DNA from: Streptomyces solicavernae
Lineage (GTDB): Bacteria; Actinomycetota; Actinomycetes; Streptomycetales; Streptomycetaceae
Direction of reading: 5' to 3'
DNA: 39,155 nt
Assembly (NCBI RefSeq): GCF_029968095.1
Contig: NZ_JASCIR010000040.1
Span: 1-39,155 of the forward strand
Position 1 is the stretch's first letter. Every line of letters starts with the position of its first letter. A program made the translations under genes and the position numbers. The notes below the pieces were generated by a model, which did no database searches, was not told the origin of the DNA, and saw only the letters and a list, made by a program, of their open reading frames with translations. Below are positions 7,411-15,357 of the stretch, in pieces.

Positions 7411-7560
7411 TGCTACCTCAGGAGGGCTACTTGGTCCGGACCACGGCCCTCAGAGGCCTACGGAAGGCAGGTGAGCGCTCATGGCGAGCAAGAACGATGG
7501 GCGAGTCGTTGCGGTTCAACATCACGTTCCCCCGTTCTTCTGCGAGTTGCGAGTTGCGAG
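7411..7560. other. Short gene-free stretch with heptamer repeats
   Basis: I find no gene here. TGCGAGT is repeated three times in tandem at 7541-7561, touching the stop codon of the Tpg-like gene. The repeat is direct, exact and 21 bp long. Its role is unknown. Confidence 0.4.
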
Positions 7561-8247
7561 TCAGAGGGAGAAGCCGACATGGCCGACCTCGTAGTACAGC
7601 TCGGGCGGAGAGCCGAGGTCGCCGGCGTTGTCCATCCAGGCGGTGTCCATGTCGACCTCGTCGTCGGCCGCCCAGGAGCCGACCAACTTGGTCCAGGCCT
7701 GCTCTGAGGGCCGGTATGTACGCTCGGTCGCCCGCTTCTGGGCGCCCTGGGCCTGCGGGCGTACGTCCCGGTGGTCCACCGGGATCACACTCATTCGCTG
7801 GCCGCGGGCACGCTCCAGGACCTGCCCTTCGACGGAGGCCCGCACCTTCTGCGGCAGCCGCGTGCCGGTGCGCGCCCAGTTGCGGGCCTTGAGCTGCCAG
7901 TAGGCCCGGTTGATCCGCTCCTTGTTCTCGTCGGTGGGGGTTGCGGGGTTCCGCTTGCGGAACCAGTTCCTCGCCGTGCGCCGCTTGACGCCGGCCTCCT
8001 CCATCGCTGCGGTGCCGCCCTTGTGGGTCTTGAGGTAGGCCAACTGGGCCCTGTGGCTGGGGGAATCGTCGCGGCGCGGCACGATCTCGCCTTCCTCCAT
8101 GAGGATGCGCACCTCGGAGGACATCTGTGTGTCGAAGGCCTTGCCTCCGGAGTCCTCGCCGCGCCCCCAGGGCAGGCGGCCGGCACCGCCCAGGAGCGAT
8201 CCGCCGGAGTGCCGCTCCCTGGAGCGCCGGGTCTTCTTGCCCGCCAT
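7561..8247 (-). CDS. Candidate terminal protein, Tpg-like HTH protein
   Basis: A 228-aa basic protein. Residues about 64-140 resemble the core of Streptomyces Tpg as I recall it: a lead-in SHRAQLAYLKTHKGGTAAMEE, an HTH-like GVKRRTARNWFRKRN, a basic stretch with P-x-P, then a long helix and a segment RGQRMSVIPVDHRDVR. In Tpg the equivalent order is AQMRYL, then GxSQRTVERYV, then a basic arm. The C-terminus ends in an acidic/aromatic tail (ELYYEVGHVGFSL), loosely like the Tpg end. The start ATG overlaps the stop of the DnaB/Tap-like gene (TGATG), matching the known tap-tpg operon order. If correct, it would be linked covalently to 5' ends and prime end patching. The resemblance is partial, so a plain HTH protein remains possible. 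Confidence 0.45.
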   Translation of the reverse strand: MAGKKTRRSRERHSGGSLLGGAGRLPWGRGEDSGGKAFDTQMSSEVRILMEEGEIVPRRDDSPSHRAQLAYLKTHKGGTAAMEEAGVKRRTARNWFRKRNPATPTDENKERINRAYWQLKARNWARTGTRLPQKVRASVEGQVLERARGQRMSVIPVDHRDVRPQAQGAQKRATERTYRPSEQAWTKLVGSWAADDEVDMDTAWMDNAGDLGSPPELYYEVGHVGFSL

Positions 8248-10868
8248 CAACGCTCACCTGCCTTCCGGACCCGCTTGGCCTTGATCTGGTTGAGGGCGCG
8301 GCCCTGGGTGAACAGCTGCTTGCCGTTGCGCTGGGAGGCCCAGACGTCGCCGGTGAGGTGGAGTTCGTCGGTGCCACCGACGTGGACGATGCCGAGGCCG
8401 GCCTCGTGCGCGCGGACGGCCTTGCGGCGGAGGTTGGCGAACGCGGCCCCCCGGATGATGTGCACCCAGTCCGGTCGGCCCAGGTCCCGGTTCGCGCGGG
8501 AGTCGCCCATGGTGGACACCAGCTTGCTGTACATCGCGGACACGTAGCCCTTGGTGACGGAGTCTCCGGTCTCGATCGCGGTCATCCGCGCCGTGTTGAG
8601 GACCTGGACCACATCCTTGAAGAGCGCCGCAGTGCCGGGGGCGACGTAGGCCTCCAGGATCGTGGGCATCTCGCAGAGGGAGCCGTACGACGGTGAGGCC
8701 ATGTCGCGGATCCCGAGGAGGATCGACGTGGGAACCCACAGGGACCCGGCCGTCTCGCGGTCGTCGCCGAGCGGGTTGGGCAGGTGCGGGTGGTCCCAGG
8801 CGATGGGCTTGATCCTCACGATGCCCGAGAGGTCGGCGCCCCTGCCGTAACAGTCGAGGTCGTCCCAACTCCAGCCGTCGCCCTCAGGGTTGTGGGTGAG
8901 GCTCCGTACGGGCAGGTGCGCGGACTGCAGCGCGCCGAGGTAGGCGGCGTTGACGTCCAGCTCGGTCACCTCGACGTCGTCGGGCAGCGGCTTGTTGCTG
9001 CGGTACTTCGGGCGGGCCTCCCAGACGTCGTCGGATGCGTCCCTGCGCTTACGGACCAGCGGGTCCGGCATCTTGGGGTACGCGGTCGGTTCGTACGCGG
9101 ACTCGACGCGGGTCTGCGCCCACAGCTCCATGACGTCCGGGATCGCCGAACCGCCGTCTCCGGCGAGCGCGTTGAGCGCGGCCTCCTGATCGCCATTGTG
9201 CTCGTCGAGGGCGCGCGCCACCCTGTCCGCGACGAAAGACTCGAGCCTGGCCTTGGCGTTGGGAGCCTTGCACCGGGGCGCGGCTGCCGGCTTCGGTTCG
9301 GACGCCTTCGGCGCGGGCTTTTCGGCCGCCGCGGGCTGGGCCGGAGCGTGAGCCGCCGGGGACTCAACCGGCTGCGGTTCCTCTGGAGTTGCCCCGGAAG
9401 GATCTTGTACGGCGTTCTGCGGCACTGCGGTGATGGAGGGCAGAGTTCGGGCCGTCCGGGGGGCCGGGAGCGCCTCAGTGGCCTTCTGGGGCGTTTCGCG
9501 CCGGGGCAGGGTGTTGCGGTAGTCGCGGTCGGAGCCCATATCCCGGAACTGCGACAGGTGCCCAGCGAAGGCGACGGTGAGGGTGCAGGTGGGCGCGTTG
9601 CGGCACTTGCCCATGATCAGGTCGGCCTCGCCGGCGCGCGGGCTGTCCTTCTCGTAGACGTCGGGGCGGTGGAGCAGGATCACCATGTCGGCGTCCTGTT
9701 CGACAGCCCCGGACTCGCGCAGGTCGGACACCACGGGCTTCTTGTCCTCGCGGGACTCCGGGCCGCGGTTGAGCTGCGACAGGGCGATGATCGGGACGTT
9801 GAGCTCCTTGGCGAGGAGCTTGAGGCGCCGGGAGATCTGCGCGACCTCCTCCTGGCGGTTGCCGTGGGAGCGGCGTCCAGACTCCAGGAGCTGCAGGTAG
9901 TCGACTGCGATGAGCTCGATGCCCTCACGGCTGTGCATCTCACGGGCCCGCGTGGCGATCTCCGCCATGGTCAGGTTGGGGCTCGTGTCGACGAACATGG
10001 GCGCGTCGATCATCTCGGGCAGCCGCCTCCCGATCCGGCCCCAGTCGTCCTCGGTCAGGGTGTAGCCGCGGATCTTGTGGAACCCCACCCCGGCCTCGGC
10101 GGAGAGGACCCGCTGGCCGATCTCCAGGTCACCCATTTCCAGGCTGAAGAGGGCTGTGGGGATGTTCTGCTGGATCGCCACAGCGCGCAGGAAGTCCATC
10201 GCGAGCGTGGACTTGCCCATGGCGGGCCGCGCCGCCACGACGACGAGCTCGCCCGGCTGGAATCCGTTGGTCAGCTGGTCGAGGTCCGTGAACCCGGTCA
10301 GCACGCCCTGGCGGTTCTCGGTGTCCTCCTGGTCGTCGACCGTCCGCTCCAGGATCTGGCCGAGCCGCTTGTACGGGACGCGGGCGCGGGCATCGCGGTG
10401 CGCGACGTGCAGCTCGGCCTCGTGGCGGTCGCACATCTCCGCCAGCTCGGCCTCGCCCGCGTACAGGTCCTGAATCGCACGAGTGTGAACCGCGATCGAG
10501 TTGCGGCGGACCGCGCACTCCCGCACCCGCTCCGCGTACCACTCACCGTTCGCGGCGGTGGGAGCAGAGCCCGCGAGGATGCTGACGTACGGGATGCCGC
10601 CGACGCGGGCGAGGTCTCCGCGGCGCTCAAGTTCGGCAACGACCGTGATCTGGTCAGCGGGCTCGCCCCGGTCGTTGAGGGCGCAGATCGCGTCGAAGAC
10701 CGACTCGTGCGCGGGGCGGTAGAAGTCGGGCCCGGTCAGCACGGAGCGCACCTCGACCAGCGCGTCGACGGTCAGGAGCATGCTGCTCAGCGCCGCCTGC
10801 TCGGCCTCGAGGTCCTGAGGCGGTACACGGGTGAACTCTCCATCGGAGCCGCCCATTACGGTGTTCAT
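8247..10868 (-). CDS. DnaB-type helicase fused to a Tap-like C-terminal domain
   Basis: An 873-aa protein with two parts. Residues 12-445 are a complete replicative helicase of the DnaB family: an N-terminal domain (PQDLEAEQAALSSML), Walker A ARPAMGKST at 213-221, Walker B ELIAVDYLQLL near 318-328, and the later LSQLNRG and SDLRESGAVEQDAD motifs. A Pro/Ala-rich linker (about 450-540) and a helical stretch follow. Residues about 635-873 carry LDVNAAYLGA, PNPLGDD, LWVPT, GRPDWVHIIRGAAFANLRRKA and GGTDELHLTG, an order that recalls the C-terminal part of Streptomyces telomere-associated protein Tap. DnaB itself is normally about 450-470 aa, so the C-terminal 400 residues are extra. The ATG at 10868 has GGAAGGGA upstream. 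The gene is the middle of a minus-strand operon. Confidence 0.8.
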   Translation of the reverse strand: MNTVMGGSDGEFTRVPPQDLEAEQAALSSMLLTVDALVEVRSVLTGPDFYRPAHESVFDAICALNDRGEPADQITVVAELERRGDLARVGGIPYVSILAGSAPTAANGEWYAERVRECAVRRNSIAVHTRAIQDLYAGEAELAEMCDRHEAELHVAHRDARARVPYKRLGQILERTVDDQEDTENRQGVLTGFTDLDQLTNGFQPGELVVVAARPAMGKSTLAMDFLRAVAIQQNIPTALFSLEMGDLEIGQRVLSAEAGVGFHKIRGYTLTEDDWGRIGRRLPEMIDAPMFVDTSPNLTMAEIATRAREMHSREGIELIAVDYLQLLESGRRSHGNRQEEVAQISRRLKLLAKELNVPIIALSQLNRGPESREDKKPVVSDLRESGAVEQDADMVILLHRPDVYEKDSPRAGEADLIMGKCRNAPTCTLTVAFAGHLSQFRDMGSDRDYRNTLPRRETPQKATEALPAPRTARTLPSITAVPQNAVQDPSGATPEEPQPVESPAAHAPAQPAAAEKPAPKASEPKPAAAPRCKAPNAKARLESFVADRVARALDEHNGDQEAALNALAGDGGSAIPDVMELWAQTRVESAYEPTAYPKMPDPLVRKRRDASDDVWEARPKYRSNKPLPDDVEVTELDVNAAYLGALQSAHLPVRSLTHNPEGDGWSWDDLDCYGRGADLSGIVRIKPIAWDHPHLPNPLGDDRETAGSLWVPTSILLGIRDMASPSYGSLCEMPTILEAYVAPGTAALFKDVVQVLNTARMTAIETGDSVTKGYVSAMYSKLVSTMGDSRANRDLGRPDWVHIIRGAAFANLRRKAVRAHEAGLGIVHVGGTDELHLTGDVWASQRNGKQLFTQGRALNQIKAKRVRKAGER

Positions 10869-10893
10869 ACATTCCCTTCCGGGGATTTCGTCG

Positions 10894-10927
10894 CGGCGCC
10901 CGGCCGGTCCCACACCTTCGGGCGCCG
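10894..10927 (-). promoter_or_regulatory. Leader hairpin before the helicase gene
   Basis: CGGCGCCCG (10894-10902) and CGGGCGCCG (10919-10927) form a 9-bp stem with a 16-nt loop, 26 bp before the helicase start. It could be a weak attenuator or terminator that lowers expression relative to the upstream wHTH gene, or an mRNA stabiliser. Confidence 0.35.
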
Positions 10928-10957
10928 CTTCCATTTGTACGGAAGCTGCGCTGGTCG

Positions 10958-11974
10958 TCAGGCGCGGTTGGCCAGGGCGGCGAGGACGGCCTTGCCCATG
11001 CCGCGCGGAGCCGGGGGCTCGATCCGGCAGAGCGGGCAGCCGTCCACCGTGCTCAGGTCCGGGTGCCGCTCGCACCGGTCCGGACGGACCGCCTTCGGGG
11101 CGGGCCGGGACGGCGACGGGGGCGAGGGCAGGTCGCGCAGCACCGAGACGTACACCCCGGCCAGGCTCTTGCGCACCTCGGACGGGCGCACTTCACGTTC
11201 CAGGTGCGCCCGCAGGTCCTGCGGCGCCCACCCTGCCGACAGCGCAGCAGCAACCGGCTCGTACAGCCGGGCACAGGACCTGGGCCCCTGCCGGTCCATG
11301 CCGGGAAGGCCGGCGACGAACTGCTCGACCTCGACGTCTTGTTCTGCGGGCTTCCGCGCAGCGGGAACCTCCGGCGCAGCCGGAGCAGATGCAGGGCTGT
11401 CGAGGGTCTTCTCGTCCTCCTCGTTTGTGGGAGCTTCAGCCGTCGACGCTCTTGTGGTTGAGGAGGAGGGAGGGGAGGAGGAGGTCTGTTCTCGGTTTGT
11501 ATAGGAGGAGTCCTGGTTTTCCGGATCCTGGTTTCCCGGATCCTGAAAATCCGGATCCCGGGACTCGGTATCCGTGCTGGTCGGGCCGGGTTCCGGATTT
11601 TCAGGATCCCGGCCTGACCTGGGCTTCTTCCGGTCGTTGGGGTCCGAGCGCTCCTCGGGCGGCACGGCGTAGGGGTACACGAAGGCGACCCACTCGTGAT
11701 GTCCGTTCTCGGTGCGGACCAGGTCCCGTACCAGGAAGCCTTCCGCCTCCAGCTCGTAGGACGCTGTGTAGAGGGCGTCGCGGCCCTCGATGCGCGTGCA
11801 GCCGCGGCGGCGGCGCTGCTTGACGAGCTCGCGGGCGTCAGGGATCTCGGCGCCCTCGGGGAAGCGGAGCCAGCGCACGAGGAGCCCGAGCGCGCGGCAG
11901 GAGAGGTCGGCGTCCTCGGCCTTGTTGTCGACGGCGATGAATCCCGGCCGGACCTTGGCGCGGTAGACCTTCAT
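10958..11974 (-). CDS. Winged-helix replication-associated protein with zinc-binding C-terminus
   Basis: A 338-aa protein. Residues about 10-100 form a wHTH of the phage/plasmid replication type: LSCRALGLLVRWLRFPEGAEI, then EGRDALYTASYELEAEGFLVRDL and a wing WVAFVYPY. Residues about 110-180 are low-complexity D-P-x-N-Q-D repeats, encoded by DNA that can fold on itself. The C-terminal half is helical, and the end has CERHPDLSTVDGCPLCR, a probable zinc knuckle (C-x2-H...C-x2-C). The ATG at 11974 has GGGAGG 5 nt upstream. It lies 89 bp upstream of the helicase gene in the same direction, so a role as helicase loader or origin-binding partner is plausible. Confidence 0.6.
   Translation of the reverse strand: MKVYRAKVRPGFIAVDNKAEDADLSCRALGLLVRWLRFPEGAEIPDARELVKQRRRRGCTRIEGRDALYTASYELEAEGFLVRDLVRTENGHHEWVAFVYPYAVPPEERSDPNDRKKPRSGRDPENPEPGPTSTDTESRDPDFQDPGNQDPENQDSSYTNREQTSSSPPSSSTTRASTAEAPTNEEDEKTLDSPASAPAAPEVPAARKPAEQDVEVEQFVAGLPGMDRQGPRSCARLYEPVAAALSAGWAPQDLRAHLEREVRPSEVRKSLAGVYVSVLRDLPSPPSPSRPAPKAVRPDRCERHPDLSTVDGCPLCRIEPPAPRGMGKAVLAALANRA
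11535..11612. repeat. Long inverted repeat inside the wHTH gene
   Basis: The arms 11535-11561 and 11586-11612 are 27 bp each and complementary at 25 positions; the core TCCTGAAAATCCGGA / TCCGGATTTTCAGGA is perfect. It encodes the D-P-x-x-Q-D low-complexity linker. A 24-nt loop separates the arms. It may be a codon-level product of the protein repeat or a cruciform with its own role. Confidence 0.55.
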
Positions 11975-12216
11975 CGCGCACCTCCCGCCTGCAGGCAGGC
12001 GGACGAGGTGAGCTGGCGGGCGCCGGAACCGGGGATGACAGAAATGTCTCGGTTGTGGTACCTGGCGCTCTCGATGAGCAGGGCGAGCACTGCTACCCTC
12101 CAAAGGGTTGGGCAGACACACACCGCGGCCACTGGCCGAAGTGCTTCGACATTGGGTGTTGGGCAGACACACGAGCCTGGTGAGGGCTGTGTGGGCAAAG
12201 GTGTGCGGTCAGCTTC
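11975..12216 (-). promoter_or_regulatory. Upstream region with two CTGCCCAACA elements
   Basis: Two copies of GTTGGGCAGACACAC (plus strand) start at 12107 and 12158, 51 bp apart. Both read CTGCCCAAC on the minus strand, toward the wHTH-helicase-Tpg-like operon. This 240-bp stretch has no gene and lies between the terminator of the RHH gene and the operon start, so it should contain the operon promoter. The two copies share more flanking bases than the other copies in the window. Confidence 0.5.
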
Positions 12217-12252
12217 GGGCGAGGTCTCCGGGTGGTGCCGGGGGCCTCGCCC
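12217..12252 (-). terminator. Terminator after the RHH gene
   Basis: GGGCGAGG and CCTCGCCC form an 8-bp stem with a 20-nt loop, about 50 bp beyond the stop of the minus-strand RHH gene. The long loop makes it weaker than the other terminators here. Confidence 0.5.
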
Positions 12253-12303
12253 ACTTTTCGGCGACGAAACTCCCGCCCGAGCTCGACCCTGAGGTCTAGG
12301 GGC

Positions 12304-12594
12304 TCATGCGGCAGATGCCTCCTTCGAATCTCCGCGACCGCGGCGGCGGGTCCAGATCCGACCGTTCCGGCGGGACTCCAGCTTCTCGCGGCGGATGTTC
12401 ATGATCTCGGTGGTGACCCGGTCCGCCATCCGCGGATCCGACGCGTACAGGCGCAGCAGGGCCTTGGTGATGTCGGTGGTAGACGCGGCGTTCAGAACTC
12501 GGGCCTCCTCCAGCGCGGCGTACTCCGCCTCCGGCAGGTCTGCCGTGACGCGGGTCGAACGGCGTGCGTGATCCTGGTCCGGCTCGTCGGCCAT
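12304..12594 (-). CDS. Ribbon-helix-helix DNA-binding protein
   Basis: A 96-aa basic protein. RRSTRVTADLPEAEYAALEE (about residues 11-30) reads as the beta strand and first helix of a ribbon-helix-helix domain, and a second helix follows in STTDITKALLRLYAS. The C-terminus is strongly basic (RRNGRIWTRRRGRG). Such proteins are plasmid regulators, antitoxins or centromere binders. No toxin gene lies next to it. The upstream region 12600-12660 is A/T-richer and is probably its promoter. It is a candidate for one of the plasmid-wide repressors. Confidence 0.65.
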   Translation of the reverse strand: MADEPDQDHARRSTRVTADLPEAEYAALEEARVLNAASTTDITKALLRLYASDPRMADRVTTEIMNIRREKLESRRNGRIWTRRRGRGDSKEASAA

Positions 12595-12859
12595 CTCGCC
12601 AACCCCACTTTCTACTGAGGTAATCCTGAAGCTTAGCGGTGTAGCAGCTGATACTAGAGGGTCCTGCGTCGTGTGTCGCCACTGATGTTTGAAGTCGGGT
12701 CAGGTCATCGCAGCAGCAACGGAGATGCACCCTCCCGGAGTTCCCTCCCCTCCGCCCGACGACCTCAGCGGCTCGCAGGCGCAGGCCAGTTGACGTGGTC
12801 TGATGGTGTCGAAGCGGTGCGGCCACGACAGGACCAACTATGCCGGAAGGGGGCTGTGG

Positions 12860-13570
12860 ATGACGGAAGTGAAGGTCGCGCTCGCGCACGACGGCCGCAG
12901 CTGGGTAGACGGAGTTGAGGTACGGGCCGCCGATGGCACCCTCGACGGAGCTCGCGCGGCCGCGCTCAAACACGTTGCCCGCCTTGCCCGTCAGAGGCGC
13001 GGGCCCGTACTCGTACGCGCTGAGGATCCCGACGGGCAGGTCTGGGAGCTCGCGGTCGGCATCGACGGAGAAGTCGTTGAAGCGAGCGACGCCCACCTGC
13101 TCGCCGACGATCCGGACGCCCAGCAGGTGCCGGCCGAGCTCGAGGTCCGTGTGGCCACCGTGAGCGAGGCGCTCGCCGCCGACCGCGGATACATCGCCCT
13201 CAAGCTCGCCGAGGACCTCGACGCCGACCTCGGCCAACAGCACGGCCTGGAGCACCCGCACGCTCTGCGCGCGAAGGAACTGCACGGACACGTGCACGCC
13301 ACCGCCCGGGAAGGCCGCGCGGTCGAGGCCTGCGCGCTCTACCTCGAAGCGGCGCGCGGCTGGAGCCGACTCAACAGCCCGTCGTACGAGGGCGCGCTGC
13401 AGCGCGCCCTCGCGCTGTGGGGCGAACTCGCCGACGATCCCGCGCGGATCGTGTGGCTCGGCGAGCAACTCGTCGACCTCCTGGTCCTCGACGGCAGCCG
13501 AGCCCAGCCGACCGCGGCCGCCATCCAGCGGCGCATCGACGCGCTGCGCCTGGAGCTCCCGCAGGCGTGA
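12860..13570 (+). CDS. Unknown protein with helical repeat-like C-terminus
   Basis: A 236-aa acidic protein. The N-terminal half starts MTEVKVALAHDGRSWVDGVEV and is beta-rich, with a repeated pattern of short strands. The C-terminal half (about 140-235) has helices of TPR-like spacing: ALRAKELHGHVHATAREGRA, then CALYLEAARGWSRLN and ALQRALALWGELAD. I do not recognise the family. The ATG at 12860 has GGAAGGGGG upstream, better than the frame's earlier GTG. It is isolated on the plus strand between two minus-strand genes. Confidence 0.55.
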   Translation: MTEVKVALAHDGRSWVDGVEVRAADGTLDGARAAALKHVARLARQRRGPVLVRAEDPDGQVWELAVGIDGEVVEASDAHLLADDPDAQQVPAELEVRVATVSEALAADRGYIALKLAEDLDADLGQQHGLEHPHALRAKELHGHVHATAREGRAVEACALYLEAARGWSRLNSPSYEGALQRALALWGELADDPARIVWLGEQLVDLLVLDGSRAQPTAAAIQRRIDALRLELPQA

Positions 13571-13649
13571 CGGGCGCAAGGGTGCGAAGCAACAGGTCGA
13601 CGGCACGAGGGCTCCTGGAAAGACGGGAAGGCCCTCGACCTCCGGTCAG

Positions 13650-13662
13650 TGTTGGGCAGACA
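13650..13662 (-). promoter_or_regulatory. CTGCCCAACA element without an obvious gene
   Basis: TGTTGGGCAGACA matches the other upstream elements. It lies after a terminator-like hairpin, as at most other sites, but no minus-strand gene follows; downstream is the 3' end of the opposite-strand gene ending at 13570. It may mark a small RNA, an antisense transcript or a decayed gene. Confidence 0.4.
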
Positions 13663-13683
13663 TGGAGGTCGAGGGCCGCTTGA

Positions 13684-13720
13684 GCGAGGCCGGTGTGTGC
13701 GGTGGTGGGCCCGGCCTCGC
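13684..13720 (-). terminator. Terminator after the two-gene operon
   Basis: GCGAGGCCGG and CCGGCCTCGC form a 10-bp stem with a 17-nt loop, 60 bp beyond the stop of the minus-strand gene at 13780. Confidence 0.55.
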
Positions 13721-13779
13721 CGAACTCTCGGCGTCCCGGCACGGGGAACGCGGGTTGGGCCGAGAGGCTTTGGCCAGGC

Positions 13780-14079
13780 CTAGGTCGAGGCCGGCACCTT
13801 GTGGTGGATCGTGCGGTCGAGGAACCGCGAGCGGGCGCGGCCGTCGATGCGGCGTACGCCGCTCCGGGCCGAACTGATCGCACGCGAGGCCTGGTCCAGC
13901 AGCTCGTCGGCCGCGCGCAGTTCGTCCAGCACGTCACCGGTGAACGCCCAAGTCCCCTCGGGCGCGTAGGCGGTCAGCAGCTGTGCGAGCTGGGCGGTGA
14001 GGTCGGTCATGAGCGCGGGGAGCTCGGCACGGTCGTCCGGGCTGTAGTCGTCGGAGCTGAGGTTGAGGGGGCGGCTCAT
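13780..14079 (-). CDS. Small protein of unknown function
   Basis: A 99-aa protein starting MSRPLNLSSDDYSPDDRAEL. The middle is helical and acidic (ALMTDLTAQLAQLL, DVLDELRAADELLDQASRA), and the end is basic. I do not recognise it. GGAGGACCCGA precedes the ATG. Its start overlaps the stop of the upstream gene by ATGA, so the two are translated together. Confidence 0.55.
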   Translation of the reverse strand: MSRPLNLSSDDYSPDDRAELPALMTDLTAQLAQLLTAYAPEGTWAFTGDVLDELRAADELLDQASRAISSARSGVRRIDGRARSRFLDRTIHHKVPAST

Positions 14080-14378
14080 TCGGGTCCTCCATCGCGAGGA
14101 TGGTCGTAGTCGGTGGGGCTCAGGTCGGCTATCTGCGGGTTCCATTCACGGCCGCCTCCTGGAGGCCGCAGCCACGCCCTGCTCAGCTGGCGCTTCTCGC
14201 GGGGGAACCCGAGGTCGACGACCTCACCCCACTGCCGTCGGGCCGTGTCGAACACCGTCGCGCCTAAGCGGAGCCACGACGGAGTGTTCACAGGCTCGGA
14301 GCCGATCAGGACTTCGAGGTACCAGCGGCGTTCTGCCGCGCGGCGCAGCAGGCGGCCGCAGAGCGAAGGCGTGGTCAT
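14076..14378 (-). CDS. Small W-rich protein of unknown function
   Basis: A 100-aa basic protein, first of a two-gene minus-strand operon. It contains LLRRAAERRWYLEVLIGSEP and TARRQWGEVVDLGFPREKRQ, predicted beta-rich. I do not recognise the family. The ATG at 14378 has only a weak ribosome-binding site. It is divergent from the class IV aminotransferase. Confidence 0.5.
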   Translation of the reverse strand: MTTPSLCGRLLRRAAERRWYLEVLIGSEPVNTPSWLRLGATVFDTARRQWGEVVDLGFPREKRQLSRAWLRPPGGGREWNPQIADLSPTDYDHPRDGGPE

Positions 14379-14419
14379 CAGAGTCCAAGGGGTCGGTTCA
14401 CCAGGGCTTCTTCAGCCTC

Positions 14420-14475
14420 CACTGAAAAGTGGACAGGAGGAACGGACGCCTACTGAGCTCGGACCGAACTTTTCA
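14420..14475. promoter_or_regulatory. Inverted repeats between divergent genes
   Basis: The divergent intergenic region holds TCCACTGAAAAGTGGA, a hairpin, and a distant pair TGAAAAGT ... ACTTTTCA. It is probably the promoter/operator region for the aminotransferase operon to the right and the two-gene operon to the left. The XRE-type protein encoded at 15358 is a possible binder. Confidence 0.3.
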
Positions 14476-14532
14476 GAACTTTCATGCCGGAGGCCCGGGA
14501 CGCGCCTGGTGGCAGGCTGCAAGACTGGGGCC

Positions 14533-15312
14533 ATGGCAGAACTGAATGGACGCCCCGTACACCCCGACGCCCTGGCCGCCCTCGCGCTGACCAACTACGG
14601 GCACTTCACATCCATGCGCTGCGACAACGGGAGGATCCGAGGCCTGCAGCTGCACATGGAGCGGCTCGTCCGCGACTGCCGCGAGGTCTTCGGCGCTGAG
14701 CTCGACGTCGACCGCGTCCGCGAGTACGTACGCCAGGGAGCCCAGAACCGGCAGGGCAGCTTCGTCATCCGCGTGACAATCTTCGACCCGGACCTGCAGA
14801 TGGGCCACCCCGGAGCCGAAGCGCACCCGCAGATCCTTGTCACGGTCCGGTCCGCTGGCGAATTCCCCGCTCCCCCGATGACCGTGCGGACACAGACCTT
14901 CACCCGTGACACCGCCCAGGTGAAGCACATGGGTCTCTTCCCCCAGCTCAAGGCCCGGCGCGAGGCTCAACTGGCTGGATCCGACGACGCGCTCTTCGCC
15001 GATGCCGACGGCGTGATCAGCGAGGGCGGCACCTGGAATGTCGGCTTCGTCGATCAGGACGGCGCTGTCATCTGGCCCGAGGGTCCCGTACTGCCCGGAG
15101 TCACCATGAAGTTGCTGCAGAACGCGCACCCCTACCGCACTCAGCAGGTCACCCTCAACGACCTGAGCCAGATGCGGGCGGCCTTCGCCACCAACACCTC
15201 CATCGGTGTCCGCCCCATCACCGCCATCGACGACCGGACCTTCCCGGCGGACGACCCCACCCTGGACAAGCTCCGCTCGCTCTACGCCGACATCGCCGGC
15301 GACGAGCTGTAG
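14533..15312 (+). CDS. Class IV aminotransferase
   Basis: A 259-aa PLP-dependent enzyme of fold type IV (branched-chain aminotransferase / aminodeoxychorismate lyase family), cytosolic. The likely PLP lysine is K131 in QVKHMGLFPQL, followed at the usual distance by ARREAQLAGSDDALFADADG and VISEGGTWNVGFV with E164. The family's ending P-G-V-T-x pattern is present (LPGVTMKLL). At 259 aa it is shorter than typical BCATs (about 300+) and closer to the lyase-like subgroup. The ATG at 14533 has a weak GGGG site. It is followed after 45 bp by the HTH/FGE-like gene, and the two probably act together. The substrate cannot be told from sequence. Confidence 0.75.
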   Translation: MAELNGRPVHPDALAALALTNYGHFTSMRCDNGRIRGLQLHMERLVRDCREVFGAELDVDRVREYVRQGAQNRQGSFVIRVTIFDPDLQMGHPGAEAHPQILVTVRSAGEFPAPPMTVRTQTFTRDTAQVKHMGLFPQLKARREAQLAGSDDALFADADGVISEGGTWNVGFVDQDGAVIWPEGPVLPGVTMKLLQNAHPYRTQQVTLNDLSQMRAAFATNTSIGVRPITAIDDRTFPADDPTLDKLRSLYADIAGDEL

Positions 15313-15357
15313 GCGCGCCCCTCCCCCACAGAAGAATCGCCAAGGAACGGTAGAACC

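Noticed and set aside
7751..7790. TCCCGGTGG / CCACCGGGA inverted repeat
   Set aside because: Lies inside the Tpg-like coding region and is explained by its Pro/Val/Asp-rich codons; no second copy was seen.
8784..11504. Plus-strand open frame of 906 codons
   Set aside because: It is antisense to the DnaB fusion, whose motifs are unmistakable. The translation is low-complexity and has no recognisable fold.
12296..13606. Minus-strand open frame of 436 codons
   Set aside because: It has a passable GTG start and lies downstream of a CTGCCCAACA copy, but it is antisense to the plus gene and runs out of frame through the RHH gene.
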